64,000 bases of DNA from Quercus robur (GCF_932294415.1 NC_065536.1:17667974-17731973); one strand, 5' to 3'. Shown: positions 23,197 to 35,206, numbered from the stretch's first letter. Translations and numbers: made by a program. Notes: a model not told the origin generated them from the sequence alone.

Positions 23197-25785
23197 CTAA
23201 GAGCCCTGAGTAGGAGCGAACTGATCATTTGCTGCTTGGGTTCCCGGGGCAGTCTCCTTGGCCTGTGCAATGATCTCACTAATACAAAGGCTGTCCTCGG
23301 GTAACTTGCCCTGTGTGGCCTGCTTTGTACCCCCAGCCTTGGGAATGGAGGAGTCCATTGGAAAAGGCTCTACGGAGGCAACTTCGTCAAGAATTTCACG
23401 TATGTCCTCTGGGAAGAAGATGTTCTCAGCCTTCCTAAGATCGGAGTCTGCCGGGACAGCTGCCCGATCCAGGGCTACACCCCAGGACGTGGTGATGTAT
23501 TCCCTGCAAACGGTGGCCACTTCCTCGACCAGCCTGACCTCAGTATCATGGACTCCACGATCATATGAGGCCGCCACAGCCTTCTCGGCAGCCTCCCTGG
23601 CCAAGCGGGCCTCCTCCTTGGTTCTTGCAAGCTCAGCCTTGAGCGTTGAAACCGCCTGCTGCTCCGTCGTGAGTTTCTCCTCAGATTGGCGGAGCTGTAT
23701 GCGCAGATCGTTAGCCTGCTTTGTGGCATTCTTAAGGCCGGCCTCCGCGCTCGCATGAGCCTTCTTCACCTCCTTTATTTCATTATTCAGGCGATCAAAA
23801 TCCTGTTTGAGATCGCCAGTGGTCTTCTCAGCGGCAGAGCGGGACTGAGCCTCCTTATGCAAGTCCTCACGAGCCTTCTTGGCCCATTCCTCAGCAATAT
23901 AAATTTGTTGAGTGACCTGCGCCCAAAAGGAAATAAAGACCTTGTTAAAACTTGACGATAAGAGGGTACATAATATGAGAACGAGATAGAAGATTCCATT
24001 TACCATGGCCATGTCCCTCTTCAATGACATGAAGAGGTCTGGTTGCCAAGTATTTCTGAGACCCTCCATATCACGAGGCAAGAGAAGAGGCTGCTGCAAG
24101 GCCTCAGCCAAAAATGATGCCTGCCCTCGTTGGGATTCCCACAGGGTCGCATCCTAGGAGATAGGAGCGCCGTCTAATTCGAGCCGTGGCGACCATGTTC
24201 GTTGTTCCCTCCGGATGGCCGCCTCATCTCGGCTATCGACGGACCTAGTCCTCTTGTCTCGGGGCTCCTTCATCTCCTTGCCCTTCTTTTGTGGCCGGGC
24301 CTTTTCGCGGCCAATCTCACCCTCCTCCGGCTCTTCTACAGGCCTTTTTCGCCTTAAATTAGGCATAGGTTGTAGCGCCGCATCCGATGTGGGAGGGAGA
24401 GGAGGAGTAGGAGCCTTAGGGGCAGTTTGTTCCTTCTGGACGTCCTTAGAGGATTTCCCCTTGTTCCTGTTGGATAGAAGGCTCCTGAGGCCAGACCTTG
24501 GTTTCAAGGCTATTCCTTCTTCCTCAGTCTCTTGGCTGGTATCAACTTGTGCGACGACTAAACCAAGGTCAGGAGCTGTTGAAGCACGGTCTAAATCTGT
24601 GTCGGAGTCCGAGAGCTCTACTACCCTGGCCGACACCTCTCCCTCGTCTGTAAATTGAAACTGGTCTATTTGTTCTTCTAGGGATGAATGCGAAGAACCA
24701 GCCTCCTCCTCCGGGACAATCCTTGCGGGAAGGGCGCGCTGGGCAGGCAGCTGAACGGGAGGTAAGTCTGTCGAAGCAAGAAACCCTGGTATGGATACGT
24801 CAATACGTGCCAATCTTGGACTGCTAGCCCTTATAGCTTGACCGGCGTCTACCAAGGATCGAGTAAGGGGAACAAAGTCCAAAATCAAAGGAGCCGACCG
24901 TAATTGTCCGTCTTCGCTTACGAAAATCTCAGATCTCAGGAGGTAATTTAGAGTCGGGACGTTGACCAAGCTCAGCCGAGGGGATGTTCGCTCCTTGTCT
25001 GCAAAGACCGTTAAAAGGGTTACGTTAGTCCGAGGAGGCATGCAACCAAACCAATAATTTAAAAGAAAAAAAAAAGAAAGAAAGAAGAGGGGGAGAGCTC
25101 AAAACTAAGGTCCTCTCCACGAAATCTAGTTCTATGACACCTCACCTGGCGTTCCTGCCCTAGTCGGACAGTGAATGCCGTCGTGCCATGGTCCGGAGAC
25201 GATCAAATGGTCGTCCTTCAAGCCTTTGCTGGACTTGGGAAGGCAGGATATCAACCTCACTTCGTCGGTCCTGGACTTTAAGTAGTATGAGTCACCGAGC
25301 TTATGGCATTCATAGAGATGAACCACGTCGTGCCATGAAAGGCCGAGGTTCATCTGGTCGTTTAAGGCGTCTGTGCACCCCAAGATCCGGAACAGGTTCG
25401 TGGTGCACTGGTGGGGGGCCAATCTATGACCACGTAGGTGGTCCCTAGTTATTCTCCCCATTGGAATCGTCATTCCTCCTTCCACGAAGGCTATCATTGG
25501 AATTGCGACCTCCCCTGTTCTCCTCTTGAACAAAATTTCCTCCTGGTGGCAATACTCTAAACCTACCTCCGATGGAATACGATACTTCGCCCTGAAGCCC
25601 GCCATACCGGCCGGAGAGTCTACCATGTTTTCAAGCCTACCCATTCCCTCTAATCCTAGACAACGTGAAGGCAGTTTGCCTAAAAAAGAGTAACGAAGAA
25701 GAAGCGCGCACTTACGGGTAAGAAACTCGACGGAATCTTCAAGAGAATGACGGCAAAGGTAAGAGCGTGCTGAAGGAGAAGGCAC
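23197..25785 (-). pseudogene. Tat antisense gene (three exons, one in-frame stop)
   Basis: On the minus strand, exon 1 is 25785-25146 (donor CCAG/GTGAGG), exon 2 is 24998-24004 (acceptor CTTTGCAG, donor ATG/GTAAAT) and exon 3 is 23916-23197 (acceptor GGGCGCAG). All three join in phase to 785 codons, broken only by TAG at 24156-24154. Exon 1 is globular with DEVRLISCLPKSSKGLKDDH, typical of extra ORFs annotated in plant gypsy elements. Exon 2 is acidic then strongly basic (KKGKEMKEPRDKRTRS). Exon 3 is a long Ala/Glu/Lys coiled coil. Antisense extra ORFs are known in Tat elements; their role is unknown. Confidence 0.8.
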
Positions 25786-25842
25786 TGAGATGTTCTGAGT
25801 ACTGGAGTGTTCGTCAAAAGTGAGGAATGAACGCCTTCAAAA

Positions 25843-25851
25843 CTTTATATA
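25843..25851 (-). promoter_or_regulatory. TATA box of the antisense gene
   Basis: On the minus strand TATATAAAG lies 58 bp before the exon 1 ATG at 25785. Together with in-phase exons it supports the antisense ORF being transcribed from its own promoter within the element. Confidence 0.55.
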
Positions 25852-26111
25852 CTCAGAGGGAGTTGGACAGACACACTCCCGCCTAGAGCAAATAAAACAT
25901 TGTCCACCGTTGATCTGGTCTCCAACCGTTGGATTGAAAGGGCGTAAAACTCCAAAAAGCTGCAATTAATTCCCCCTGGGTCATTAAATGCCTTCAGCAT
26001 TAATGAGGCACGTGAGGGCACACCCCCGCACGTGTGAAGTAGGAATCCACAACGAACTGTCCAGTAGGTATCAAAATCCCGCCTTTCCTCCTCGGACCAA
26101 GAAGAAAGAGC

Positions 26112-26130
26112 CGGAATTTTGAGGGGCTAT
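26112..26130 (+). other. Polypurine tract region before the 3' LTR
   Basis: GGAATTTTGAGGGGCTAT immediately precedes the 3' LTR. The GAGGGG core is the likely plus-strand primer. Confidence 0.6.
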
Positions 26131-26867
26131 AGTGGGGGTAAAATTCATCAGTCAACAGTGGGCCTTGGTACCCATGCGGAGCCCAGCCATAACAGGAAGT
26201 GAAGACACGGCTAGAGGACTCCCAACCCAATCCTGTTGGGCCGGGCTTGTTTAAGGAGCGTCCGAGGAGGAGTGTCTCCTCGGACGCACCAAATGGGAGT
26301 CCAACTCACACCCTTTACATGATGAGAAATCATCCCAAATCAAAGGGAAATGCTAGACGTTCAGGGGGCAACTACAGCTGCCGCATTAAATGTAAGGAAG
26401 CTACTTTTCCAGCCGCATTAATGTAGAGAGGACAGAAAAACAGTATTATCTTGGCCAGTGCAACTCACAGAAAAGAAGGAGGATATCCTATGGGACAGGC
26501 ACTCAAGTAGAGGCCCGGATGGTTAACAAGTGTAGGGCCATTATCAATTGAAGGATGCTATATAAGAGAAGAAAATCCCCATGACTAAGGGATAGGAAGA
26601 TTGAGAGAAAAAAGAAAGGAAGAGAGAAAGAGAGAAAGGAATTCTGTAAACAGAGCACAAGAAGCATTCATACAGCCCCACGGATTGTTATCCCATGAAA
26701 CTTAATGAAACATCTCCACGTCCAAATTGTTGCATGGCTTACTAAATAATTACGTTACTCTGTCAAGACCTAGTTCTGTGACCCACTCTCTACAAATTCA
26801 TTGTTGAGGGTCTTCTAGGCCAGAATCGCCTGCTTGTTGGGCCTGGGCCTCAAAAATCGCCCTTATA
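26131..26867 (+). repeat. 3' LTR (737 bp)
   Basis: It is near-identical to the 5' LTR, but the first base is A instead of T and the end is TTATA instead of TTACA. A partial repeat around CCGCATTAA near 26378-26425 adds about 33 bp. The 12-bp CTCCTCGGACGC palindrome is kept at 26258-26287. Confidence 0.92.
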
Positions 26868-26872
26868 GTGTC

Positions 26873-28560
26873 AATAGCTTTACTGAAATTGTATTGCCCT
26901 TATAGCTTTATTGAAATTGTAGTGCCTTAAAAAAATTGGGAGAGATGCAGCGTAACACGTTTGTACGTAGGTGGTCCATATGGACCCGAATCCAGAAACT
27001 AAAATAAGGAAGGACAAATTATTTAAAGTGTGTGAGTTGTTTCAATTCGTAAATTTCTTGGCTTCTTGTTATAAATCTGGGAAATGGGAATAATCCTGTC
27101 CTTAATAAGATTTTAGTGAGGTGTAAAAGAATGGAGGTGTACATTATGAATTATAGAACGAATATAAATTCACCTTTTTGCACTTTTTTTTTTTTTTAAT
27201 TTATAGAGTTTCAACATATGACATCTAGTTTTGATGATTTTACTTTTTATCATTAAACCAAAATACTTATCGATTTTTTGTGTAGGAGATTGAATTACAG
27301 ATCTCTTATACTTTCTTACAGATGGTATATTATGTTAGAGAAAGTAATATAACAAAAAATGTGTGGAAGTCTTTTTTTTTTCTTTTTTCTTTTTTTTAAT
27401 GGAAGTGCGGAAGTCATGCTTGGTAATACCATAAGATAGTTATAAATTTTTTTCTAGAAACAAATATTTATAAAAATGGTGACACAATAAATTTTTTTTT
27501 TTCCTGGTAAGAATTCAAATAGCAATAAAACATTGAATTTATCCACGATGCACATTGTTGGCATAAAAAATTGCATTTAAGATCATGCTTGTCATTTACT
27601 CAAAAATAAGAAGAAGAAGAAGAAAATATCATACTTGTCACAAAATATATAAGAGCTATTCCTTTTGCTTCACAATATTCACAATTACAGGGACAAGAGC
27701 TTGCAAGCATAAGATTGAAGAACTATTTACATGCCTAAGGATCTAAGAGACTAAAAAACCTAAGAAACTACACTACTGGTCCCTATAAAGTGCGGTTGAA
27801 TGTGCTATGGTTTAGTGCTTAGATATGTATTATGATTTGTGCTTTGTGTTGAAGGGGCCTTCTTGTAGTGTCAAGTCTTCTATTTTATAGGTAAGGATGG
27901 TGATTTTTTCCAACCCATAACCACCCCACTAGCAAGTGAGGGGCGGTTAATTGCAGAAAAATAACTTCTAAATTTCCATTGTAATGAAACATAGGGATGT
28001 AATCAGGAGTTGAATTTAAAGGAGTGAAAATATAAACCCAAAAACAAAAAATCATTATAAAATTCTAAGTAAACATCCGTTTAGTATTAACAAATCACCA
28101 ACAAAGACAAACATACAAAATCATTAATCACATATTAAAAAGGGAAAGTTGACATGCATCTATTGTCGAATAGGGGTAAAATTATTTTGTTTAAATATTT
28201 TTAATGGGTAAAATTTTTTGTTTCAGTAAAATTGTTAGATAATTTTTTTTAGTTTTGCAATTGGTACTTAAAATGATCAAAGATATTGTTTGGCGTGGTA
28301 AAAGTTTATTCTTCTCAAAGGAAAAAAAAAATTGTGAAAGTTTTTTTTTTTTTTTTTTTAAATGACAAAGGAGAAAGGTTTATAAATAATAATAGAAAAC
28401 CTATTACTCCGTATTATTTATCGCGGCGGAACGAAATACCTAGCAAAACAAAAAAGTTCCCCCTTCGTCCCTGTGTGTGTGAGACTCTTTATTTCTTTCC
28501 CCCGGCCGACCAATACCTTCACCTAAAATCGCTTGGAATTAAAAACAAAAGACAAAAGAA
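26873..28560. other. AT-rich upstream region of unit 2, right of the retrotransposon
   Basis: No gene. It is collinear with 1771-3490 of unit 1. It includes the degenerate SINE copy at 27183-27322 and T-runs near 27374 and 28340. The end of this stretch should contain the promoter of the intact F-box gene. Confidence 0.65.
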
Positions 28561-28640
28561 AAACCCACTGATTTTATTTATTTCCATTTGCTCTTTCGCC
28601 AAAGTAGTAAGCAGAACAACAATCGGGAAGTTGCTGCGAG

Positions 28641-29028
28641 GTCAGTGTTTTTCCCCTCATCTATCTTCTTCAAGTTTTCCATTACAATTTTGATTGTTTG
28701 TCTCTTAATTTGTTCGGTTGCGAATGATGGGATCTTTTTTTGCGGTTCAAATATGAGATGGGTTTTTAATTTTAAGGCTTAAACAAACATACGGAGTCTT
28801 TTCAATTACTATTTATGTGTTAGGATAATTTGTTCAAATAATCTGAAAATTTACACTATCAAAGACAAAGTCATCATTACACGCATTGTTGAAAGATGGA
28901 TACTTTTTTAAATATTTTCATTGTCACTCACATTCCAATCCAAGTATCTGAAACAAAACTTGACTTGTTATTAGTCCTTATAATCCTCGTTGAAATACAC
29001 ATGCAGCTTCTCTTCTATTCTATTCTAG
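28641..29028 (+). other. 5'-UTR intron of the intact F-box gene
   Basis: Donor GAG/GTCAGT at 28641 and acceptor CTATTCTAG ending at 29028, nine bases before the ATG. The same signals occur at 3561-3949 in copy 1. An intron in the 5' UTR is a known feature of Prunus SFB genes, so this fits the S-locus F-box family, though other F-box genes can have one. Confidence 0.6.
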
Positions 29029-29037
29029 GCCAAGAAA

Positions 29038-30219
29038 ATGTTGCGCCACGACCTTCCACAAGATGTGGTAGTGGAAATCCTATCAAGGTTGCCAGTGAAA
29101 TCCTTGATGCGATTCAACTGCGTACATAAATCCTGGTATGCTCTTATGAGAAGCCATCATTTTATCACCAAGCACCACAAATTTGCCACTTCTAACAATC
29201 TGGGACGCGGTGTTGTCTTTAAATATCGGACGTCCAAGGGACACCTGTGTGTCTCATTGCTGTCTAATGATACCCTAGAGGTTTCCAGAGATGTAGATTT
29301 ATTGTCATTGTTCCCAGACAAGATTGACGGCCTACACTGTATTTATGGTCCATACAATGGAATATTTTTTCTGCAAGGTTTATATAAGGGTGAAAATGTT
29401 GAGGATTTAGTGTTGTGGAACCCTGCCACAAGAGAATCAAAGGTGCTTCCCGAAATAAAGCGAAGCCGTCGTTATGATTCAGGAAAAAAATTTTGCTTCA
29501 AATTTGGCTTCGGAATTGATCCCAACACCAATGATTACAAGGTGCTTAGGATTGTGGACTTCTATGGTCGCCAGCAACTCCAATTTGAGGTATACAACCT
29601 TTGTACCGATTCTTGGAGAGTGATTGATAGTTCCCTTAGCAAACTTTATAACATATACTCTCCTAGTTTTCCATCATACCTAAATGGATTTCATCATTGG
29701 AAGGCTGCAGAGATTTGTATGAAAGCTAGACGTAAGGGAAAGCTGTTCCCTGAACATGGGCCTACTCGCTTGTTCATAGTTTCATTTGACATGAGTAATG
29801 AGGTATTCCTAGAGACACCGCTTCCCACAGTACCACGTGCAGCTGGTTTCATAGGACAGAATATTGCTGTTATCAATGATTCTGTATCCTTGATTGTAGG
29901 ATATTGTGATACTAGGAATCTAGATATCAACTGGTTTGATATCTGGGTGATGAGTAGTGAAATTGGTGTTGAAAGGACTTGGACTAAGAAATTCAAGGTC
30001 GAGGGATCTGGGCTTGCTTTTGGTGATAGACTTTTAGAAATTCGAGAGGATGGGTTGGTTCTTTTACATAAAAATGATGGAAGCTTGGCAGTATATGACC
30101 GCAAAACACAAGAACTAAGGAAATTTGCAAAATATGGGAACCAATTTTACGAGTCCGTCGCTGTTACTTACACAGAGACACTAGCTTTTATGAATGGAGG
30201 ACGTAATTTAAGTGAGTAA
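29038..30219 (+). CDS. S-locus-type F-box protein (intact)
   Basis: The 393-residue single coding exon is the only undamaged F-box copy here. The N-terminal F-box (residues about 4-45, DLPQDVVVEILSRLPVKSL then NCVHKSWYALM) would bind SKP1 in an SCF ubiquitin ligase. The rest is an F-box-associated domain with LVLWNPATRESKVLP (about 122-136) and FGFGIDPNTNDYKVLRIV. Length and layout match SLF/SFB-like proteins, which in RNase-based self-incompatibility recognise S-RNases in pollen. Similar FBA proteins exist outside S-loci, so the role is inferred from family and from the T2 ribonuclease at 56668. The start is the first ATG after the 5'-UTR intron. Confidence 0.9.
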   Translation: MLRHDLPQDVVVEILSRLPVKSLMRFNCVHKSWYALMRSHHFITKHHKFATSNNLGRGVVFKYRTSKGHLCVSLLSNDTLEVSRDVDLLSLFPDKIDGLHCIYGPYNGIFFLQGLYKGENVEDLVLWNPATRESKVLPEIKRSRRYDSGKKFCFKFGFGIDPNTNDYKVLRIVDFYGRQQLQFEVYNLCTDSWRVIDSSLSKLYNIYSPSFPSYLNGFHHWKAAEICMKARRKGKLFPEHGPTRLFIVSFDMSNEVFLETPLPTVPRAAGFIGQNIAVINDSVSLIVGYCDTRNLDINWFDIWVMSSEIGVERTWTKKFKVEGSGLAFGDRLLEIREDGLVLLHKNDGSLAVYDRKTQELRKFAKYGNQFYESVAVTYTETLAFMNGGRNLSE

Positions 30220-31081
30220 CAAAACCAATTCATGATATGTCTATGGCCTCTCTATGGATTCTTTTATGGCGTACACCTACAAGAATATTGTAATCCATTT
30301 CAGTGATATTATTACAGTTTTTATGAGCTATGCATTTTTCTCGAATGTGCGTAGCCTTGATTTACCTGTACTGTGTGTCAGGCATTTTTCATGACATATC
30401 ATGTGCATTGCCTTCAAAATCAAACATTTGACTTACTAATTTTGTATTGTTTCGGTTTTGGGGCACCATACTTGTTACAAGGTCACCTTAAAAAGTAACC
30501 TAGTTCTCACCTTTGCAATTTATATAAGCAGTAACTAAAATTGAATTAGTCGGAATTTGGTTTTATAACTTGGTGAAAAATAATAGTGTTTTTTTAGATA
30601 ATAATTTCACAACATATCCTAAGTAACAAGTTATTATTAATGAATAAAAAAGTAATATCATTAATAGATCCAAATTAAAACTAATAACAACTTGTCACAT
30701 CATATTTGTTATGAAAATATTGTGAAATGCAGTTCTAAATGTTGTTGGCTTGAATTTTGTTAGGTCATTCCCAACACTTTATCTTAATAAAATAATAGCA
30801 CCAAATTCATTTTCCAAAAATTAAACCATAAAAATCAATTAGAAAATCAATTTTCCAATAGATAGTAGATAATACATGATTTTTATGCTCCTACTGGGTA
30901 AACCAGGTTGTGATTTCAGGATCTTCTCTCTCTGGAGTTGTGTAGAACTCCCATGACAATTGGTAATGCTCGTGCAGTTGAACCAACAATTGGCTTTTTA
31001 GTTATTATTATTATTATAGCTTTGCCCCAGTGTTTTCTTTGGGTAAGTGACTTTTCTTGATGTCAAGGAAACTAAAAAAAG

Positions 31082-31567
<486 letters not shown>

Positions 31568-31579
31568 ATGTGTGGAAGT

Positions 31580-31762
31580 CTTTTGTTTTTTTTTTTTTTT
31601 TTTTTTTTTGTGTGAGATTTTCAACTTATAACGTCCGTTTCTAATGATAGTTCTTTAACATCAGCTAAGACAGTAATTAGTTTTTTATGTAAGCAGAGAT
31701 TGAACCCAAATCTCTTATTCAATTACCAGAAACTTTACCAATTGAGCTAATTGGAATCTACT
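31580..31762 (-). mobile_element. tRNA-derived SINE
   Basis: Minus strand: an A-box-like TTAGCTCAATTGGTA near 31755, a B-box GGGTTCAATCTCTGC near 31700, then ACTGTCTTAGCTGATG, AAAGAACTATCATTAG and a T-run on the plus strand at 31580-31610 (the A-tail). Flanking GTGGAAGTC and GTAAAAGTC may be the decayed target duplication. The tRNA-like head is too short and diverged to be a tRNA gene. Confidence 0.65.
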
Positions 31763-32375
31763 GTAAAAGTCATGATTGGTAACATAATAAAATAATTACA
31801 ATTTCAAAAAATTGCAACATAATAAATGTTTTTTTTCTGGTAAGAATTCAAATAGCAATAAACCATTGAATTTGTCTCTGATGCACATTGTTTGCATGAA
31901 AATTGTATTTAAAATCACAATTGTCACAAAATAAGAGTTAACCTGTATTCATTTTATTGGCCTAAAAATAATTAGTAAAAATTACACCATTAAATTACGA
32001 ATATACCATACTTAGAAAGAATTTAAATGCACCTAATATTTATGTTAGGAAATCAAATTTGCCATTATCCATCAATTGATTGCATGTCCATTTATGTCAA
32101 ATCGGAGTGCGGTATACACTAGCATATAGCTGTCAAAAAACTTGATCATAAAGCAAAATTTATTTTAAGGACAAAACTTAGCTTCTGTCCCATATTTACC
32201 AAAAAAAAAAAAAAAAGCTTAGCTTTCTGTCCCGCTAGATTTGTAGCACCTTCTTTGTACTGTACAATTTTCTCCATGTAGCTTCTGTCCCGCTAGATTT
32301 CTAAAAAATTATGAGTATGTATCATTTATTCAAATCACTATATATCAGATCAATGATTTACCAGAATTGAGCTTC
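31763..32375. other. Non-coding part of unit 2
   Basis: No gene. It is collinear with about 13940-14487. The TATA box seen at 14346 is lost here, near a short local duplication of CTTCTGTCCCGCTAGATTT around 32225-32300. Confidence 0.5.
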
Positions 32376-32585
32376 ATGTTTAATTTGAAGTTAAACAGGG
32401 TAATGCATGAATATAGCCCTGGAGGCTTCACATTTGGTGAGTTTTTCACCTTGCTTTTAGTAAATTTAATTACAAGCTAGAATGCATGTTAGGCTACATA
32501 TTCACATTTATTTTTCCGGGTTTTTTTTGTTATAGATTGGAGTTCTAATATAAACTCATCCCGTTATGCCCTTGGGATGATTTAA
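32376..32585 (+). CDS. Small two-exon ORF (unrecognised), copy 3
   Basis: Exon 1 (32376-32436) encodes MFNLKLNRVMHEYSPGGFTF plus one base; donor GTGAGT; acceptor TTGTTATAG ending at 32535; exon 2 reads DWSSNINSSRYALGMI and stops at TAA 32583-32585, much earlier than in copy 1. Exon 1 is almost identical to copy 2 while exon 2 has diverged. There is no TATA box in the expected place, so this copy may be dead. Confidence 0.3.
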
Positions 32586-32976
32586 CCATTGCAGCAAAGG
32601 AGAGAACCTTGCATGAAAATCTTCCACCAAAGGAATTCACATTTTTCAATAATTAATAAATCATGTATTATCCATGCAAATAGAGATTATTTATTCTTTC
32701 CTTAATCGAATAAAATAGGGGTTGAACCGTTGAAGGCAATCTACCATGATTTTCCTACATGAACATAATCATAATCATAATAACTACTCTATCAGTTACA
32801 AAACTTGAAACTAAAACTAAATTTGAGAGGTATAGCTTATACACGCCCAAGCGTTGGATTAGGTGAATTGAATTACAGCCTGATTAATCTCAAATTCTCA
32901 ATTTTGTCTAGAACACCAATAGTTTAGGCAATAAAAATTAAGGCTTTTATTCTCACATCCATTTTGCTTTAAATGT

Positions 32977-33007
<31 letters not shown>

Positions 33008-33140
33008 ATTTTTACATCAATACATCAATTGTAGATATTTATATAAAATAGTGGATATAAACGATTGTAAGAGAATATAAATTGCCTAAAAAATAATAGC
33101 CCTTAGTTAAACAAATATCACATCATCTCTGTTATGATCT
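32586..33140. other. Non-coding junction region of unit 3
   Basis: No gene. The first 100 bases still resemble 60-180 of unit 1, then homology to the unit is lost until 35207. A T-run is at 32981-32998. Confidence 0.45.
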
Positions 33141-33148
33141 GTTTGGAT

Positions 33149-33822
33149 TAGGGGTGTCCAACAGAAACCGAGACCCGACTCACCCGCCCAACCCGTCCGA
33201 TCCGGCTCAAGAACCGCCCGACCCGATGCCGGTGACGATTGGCGGTAGGTCTTCGACTCCAGAACCCGAAAACGGCGGGTCGGTTGGTGGGTTTTCTCCC
33301 CAAAACCCAAAGAAACCCGACCGAACCGAGATATGACCAAGTCTCAATCTCACGATCTGCACTTCGCCAATGTCTACCCATCGCCAATCCTGCTCGTCGT
33401 CGTTCTCGGCCTCTCCATCATCGATCTCTACCTCTTCGTCGTCGACGTTCGCTCTTCGTCCTCAACGTCCCTAGCTCGTCTTTGCCTCCTTGAAATTTTC
33501 ATCTCTTAGGTTCGGTTATCTATGAAATTGCTGTCTATTGTTGTTTTTGTTCTTTGGATTTATGGATCTGTTCTTTGGGTTTGTAGATCTTCTCTTTGGG
33601 TTTGTAGATCTGTTGATTTTGTTCTTCAAGAATTGAAGTTTAGTGTTTGATCACTGTATTTCAGTCGAAATCAAAGCCGACCAACGCCCACTCGAGCCTG
33701 ATCCGACTCGACCGTTGGCTTTTCACGGTCGACGATGGGTCTGGAACTTCTCCACCCGTTCAGATCGAGTCGGTTGCGGGTTGGGCACAAACCCGACCCT
33801 GACCGACCCGTGGACAACCCTA
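33149..33822. mobile_element. Non-autonomous hAT element nested in a MITE
   Basis: Termini TAGGGGTGTCCA and TGGACAACCCTA form a 12-bp inverted repeat with one mismatch, flanked by the 8-bp duplication GTTTGGAT (33141-33148 and 33823-33830), the hAT target length. The interior is GC-rich near both ends (runs of ACCCG/CGGGT) and no transposase is visible. It sits in the left end of a second element whose ends are TCTGTTTGGATTGAGGGGG and CCCCTTCAATTCAAACAGA (about 33135-33987). Confidence 0.8.
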
Positions 33823-33830
33823 GTTTGGAT

Positions 33831-33990
33831 TGAGGGGGAGGGAGGGAGGGAGAGGGAGGGAGGGAGGGGGAGTAGAGTAGAGTAGAGTGAAATTGGTCTT
33901 AGCATACTTTCAGCCAACTCTACTCTACTCTACTTTACTCTCCTCCACTCCCTCTCCCCCCCCCCCCCCTTCAATTCAAACAGACCCTTA
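33831..33990. mobile_element. Remainder of the host MITE with GGGA/CTCTA simple repeats
   Basis: A (GGGA)n and (GTAGA)n stretch is followed by (CTCTA)n and a C-run, together a large imperfect hairpin ending CAATTCAAACAGACC. That end matches the TCTGTTTGGATTG sequence left of the nested hAT insertion, so the two halves form one hairpin element. Confidence 0.55.
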
Positions 33991-34532
33991 AAATTTCAAA
34001 CCGATGATTTACTGCATACAAGGCCAAAACAATCTCCATCCAAAAAAAAAAAAAAACCAAAACAATCAAGCCACAACAATTGAGGGTTGCATCATATTAT
34101 TCACGAACGTGCATGATCTTTAAGAGTTAATTTCCAATACATTATACAATTTAATAATTTTATATTGGATTAATATTTTAAAATAGTATTATTTGATAGT
34201 ATATGTGTTCTTTTTTTTTCTTTAACATACATCAAATATCACATTAATTAGATGTTATTTAATCATAAATTCATGTTTTGTATATAATTTTAGAATACAA
34301 AACCTTAAAACTTAAAACAATTGATCATTATGATATTTTGCAAATACGAAGAATATAAAGAAAAAATATAATCTAATAATGATTTTATTAAAAAAAAAAT
34401 ACATCCAATAGAAAAATTATAAAATGGTATACATTGATATAAATTATAGCAAATATAACTTGAATCTTATCCTATACGTGTGTGTATATGTATATGTGCA
34501 TTTGTGTTTGAATTTCCATACGTGCGTGCATT

Positions 34533-34563
<31 letters not shown>

Positions 34564-34832
34564 ATCATCTTATACCACTTCAAAAAATAATAAATCTGAA
34601 AATGCACTAATCATGATAACTTCTCTATATTCAGAGGTATTGCCAAAAAATTAGCAATTAGCGTAAACTGTGCACTAAGCCGTGTAATATATGTTCCTCA
34701 AAAAAAAAAAAAAAAAAAAAACAGCGTAACATAATTTTAACATGAAGAGTAGAAAATTGGATTGAAATTTTGCTTAAACAACAAGAGATCCTCCTGTTTA
34801 CAGATAAGAATTGCACATAATTGGTAATTGCT
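33991..34832. other. AT-rich intergenic region
   Basis: No gene seen. It contains A-runs at 34040 and 34700 and an (AT)n tract at 34539-34563. Confidence 0.5.
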
Positions 34833-34970
34833 TAGGGTGTTTGGTAATGTTATTCTAGTAATGTTATTTGTATTTTTTGGAAATACGTGTAGGTGAAAAA
34901 ATATGTTAAAATACATATAATATTGTTTAAACACTGAAAATCGTTATTTAAATACCTTACTAAACACCCT
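34833..34970. mobile_element. MITE, same family type as 684-824
   Basis: The ends GGGTGTTTGGTAATG and CCTTACTAAACACCC are an imperfect inverted repeat. The left flank is TTA and the right flank TTG. The interior TAATGTTATT...AAATAC resembles the MITE at 684-824. Confidence 0.5.
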
Positions 34971-35046
34971 TGCATATCAATGGCGCTTGTATAAACACGG
35001 TTTTAGCTAAGGCCATTCGATTGTAGAATATCGTAATACAAATGTC

Positions 35047-35206
35047 CATTTGGGAACCACTTATTTTGTTAAAACTGAAAACTTTTTACTGAAAGTACTT
35101 TAGATAAAGATAAAAGTTAATTGAAGTAATACAGTAAGACCTATAAATAGTAGTAAAAAAAAGCTGAATAGTAAAATAAGTTAGCAAAAATAATCTTTGG
35201 CAAATG
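35047..35206. mobile_element. Putative short TIR element at the unit 3 breakpoint
   Basis: GTCCATTTGGGAACCACTT at the left and GGCAAATGGAC at the right form short inverted ends. It lies exactly where similarity to the F-box tail resumes. No target duplication is evident, so the call is tentative. Confidence 0.35.

Larger units (their letters stand above)
16077..26867 (+). mobile_element. Ty3/Gypsy Tat-lineage LTR retrotransposon (10.8 kb)
   Basis: It is complete with two LTRs (16077-16780 and 26131-26867), flanked by GTGTC at 16072-16076 and 26868-26872. The paralogous empty site is ATGTC at 1766-1770 in unit 1. The order is PBS, gag, protease, RT, RNase H, a second RNase H domain, integrase, an 81-bp tandem array, a convergent antisense gene, a purine-rich tract and the 3' LTR. 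The double RNase H and the extra antisense ORF are known features of the Tat group (Retand/Ogre relatives). In-frame stops, frameshifts and an altered RT active site make it non-autonomous. Confidence 0.93.

Noticed and set aside
29694-30104. 136-codon antisense ORF in the intact F-box gene
   Set aside because: It is the shadow of the coding frame and recurs at 10101-10301 only because the DNA is duplicated.
31690-31762. Possible tRNA gene on the minus strand
   Set aside because: A-box and B-box motifs are present, but no cloverleaf or anticodon arm can be made and the sequence continues into a SINE body with a tail.
33107-33493. Pro/Arg-rich ORFs in 33107-33493
   Set aside because: They are produced by CGGGT/ACCCG repeats in the subterminal part of a hAT element and overlap in several frames.
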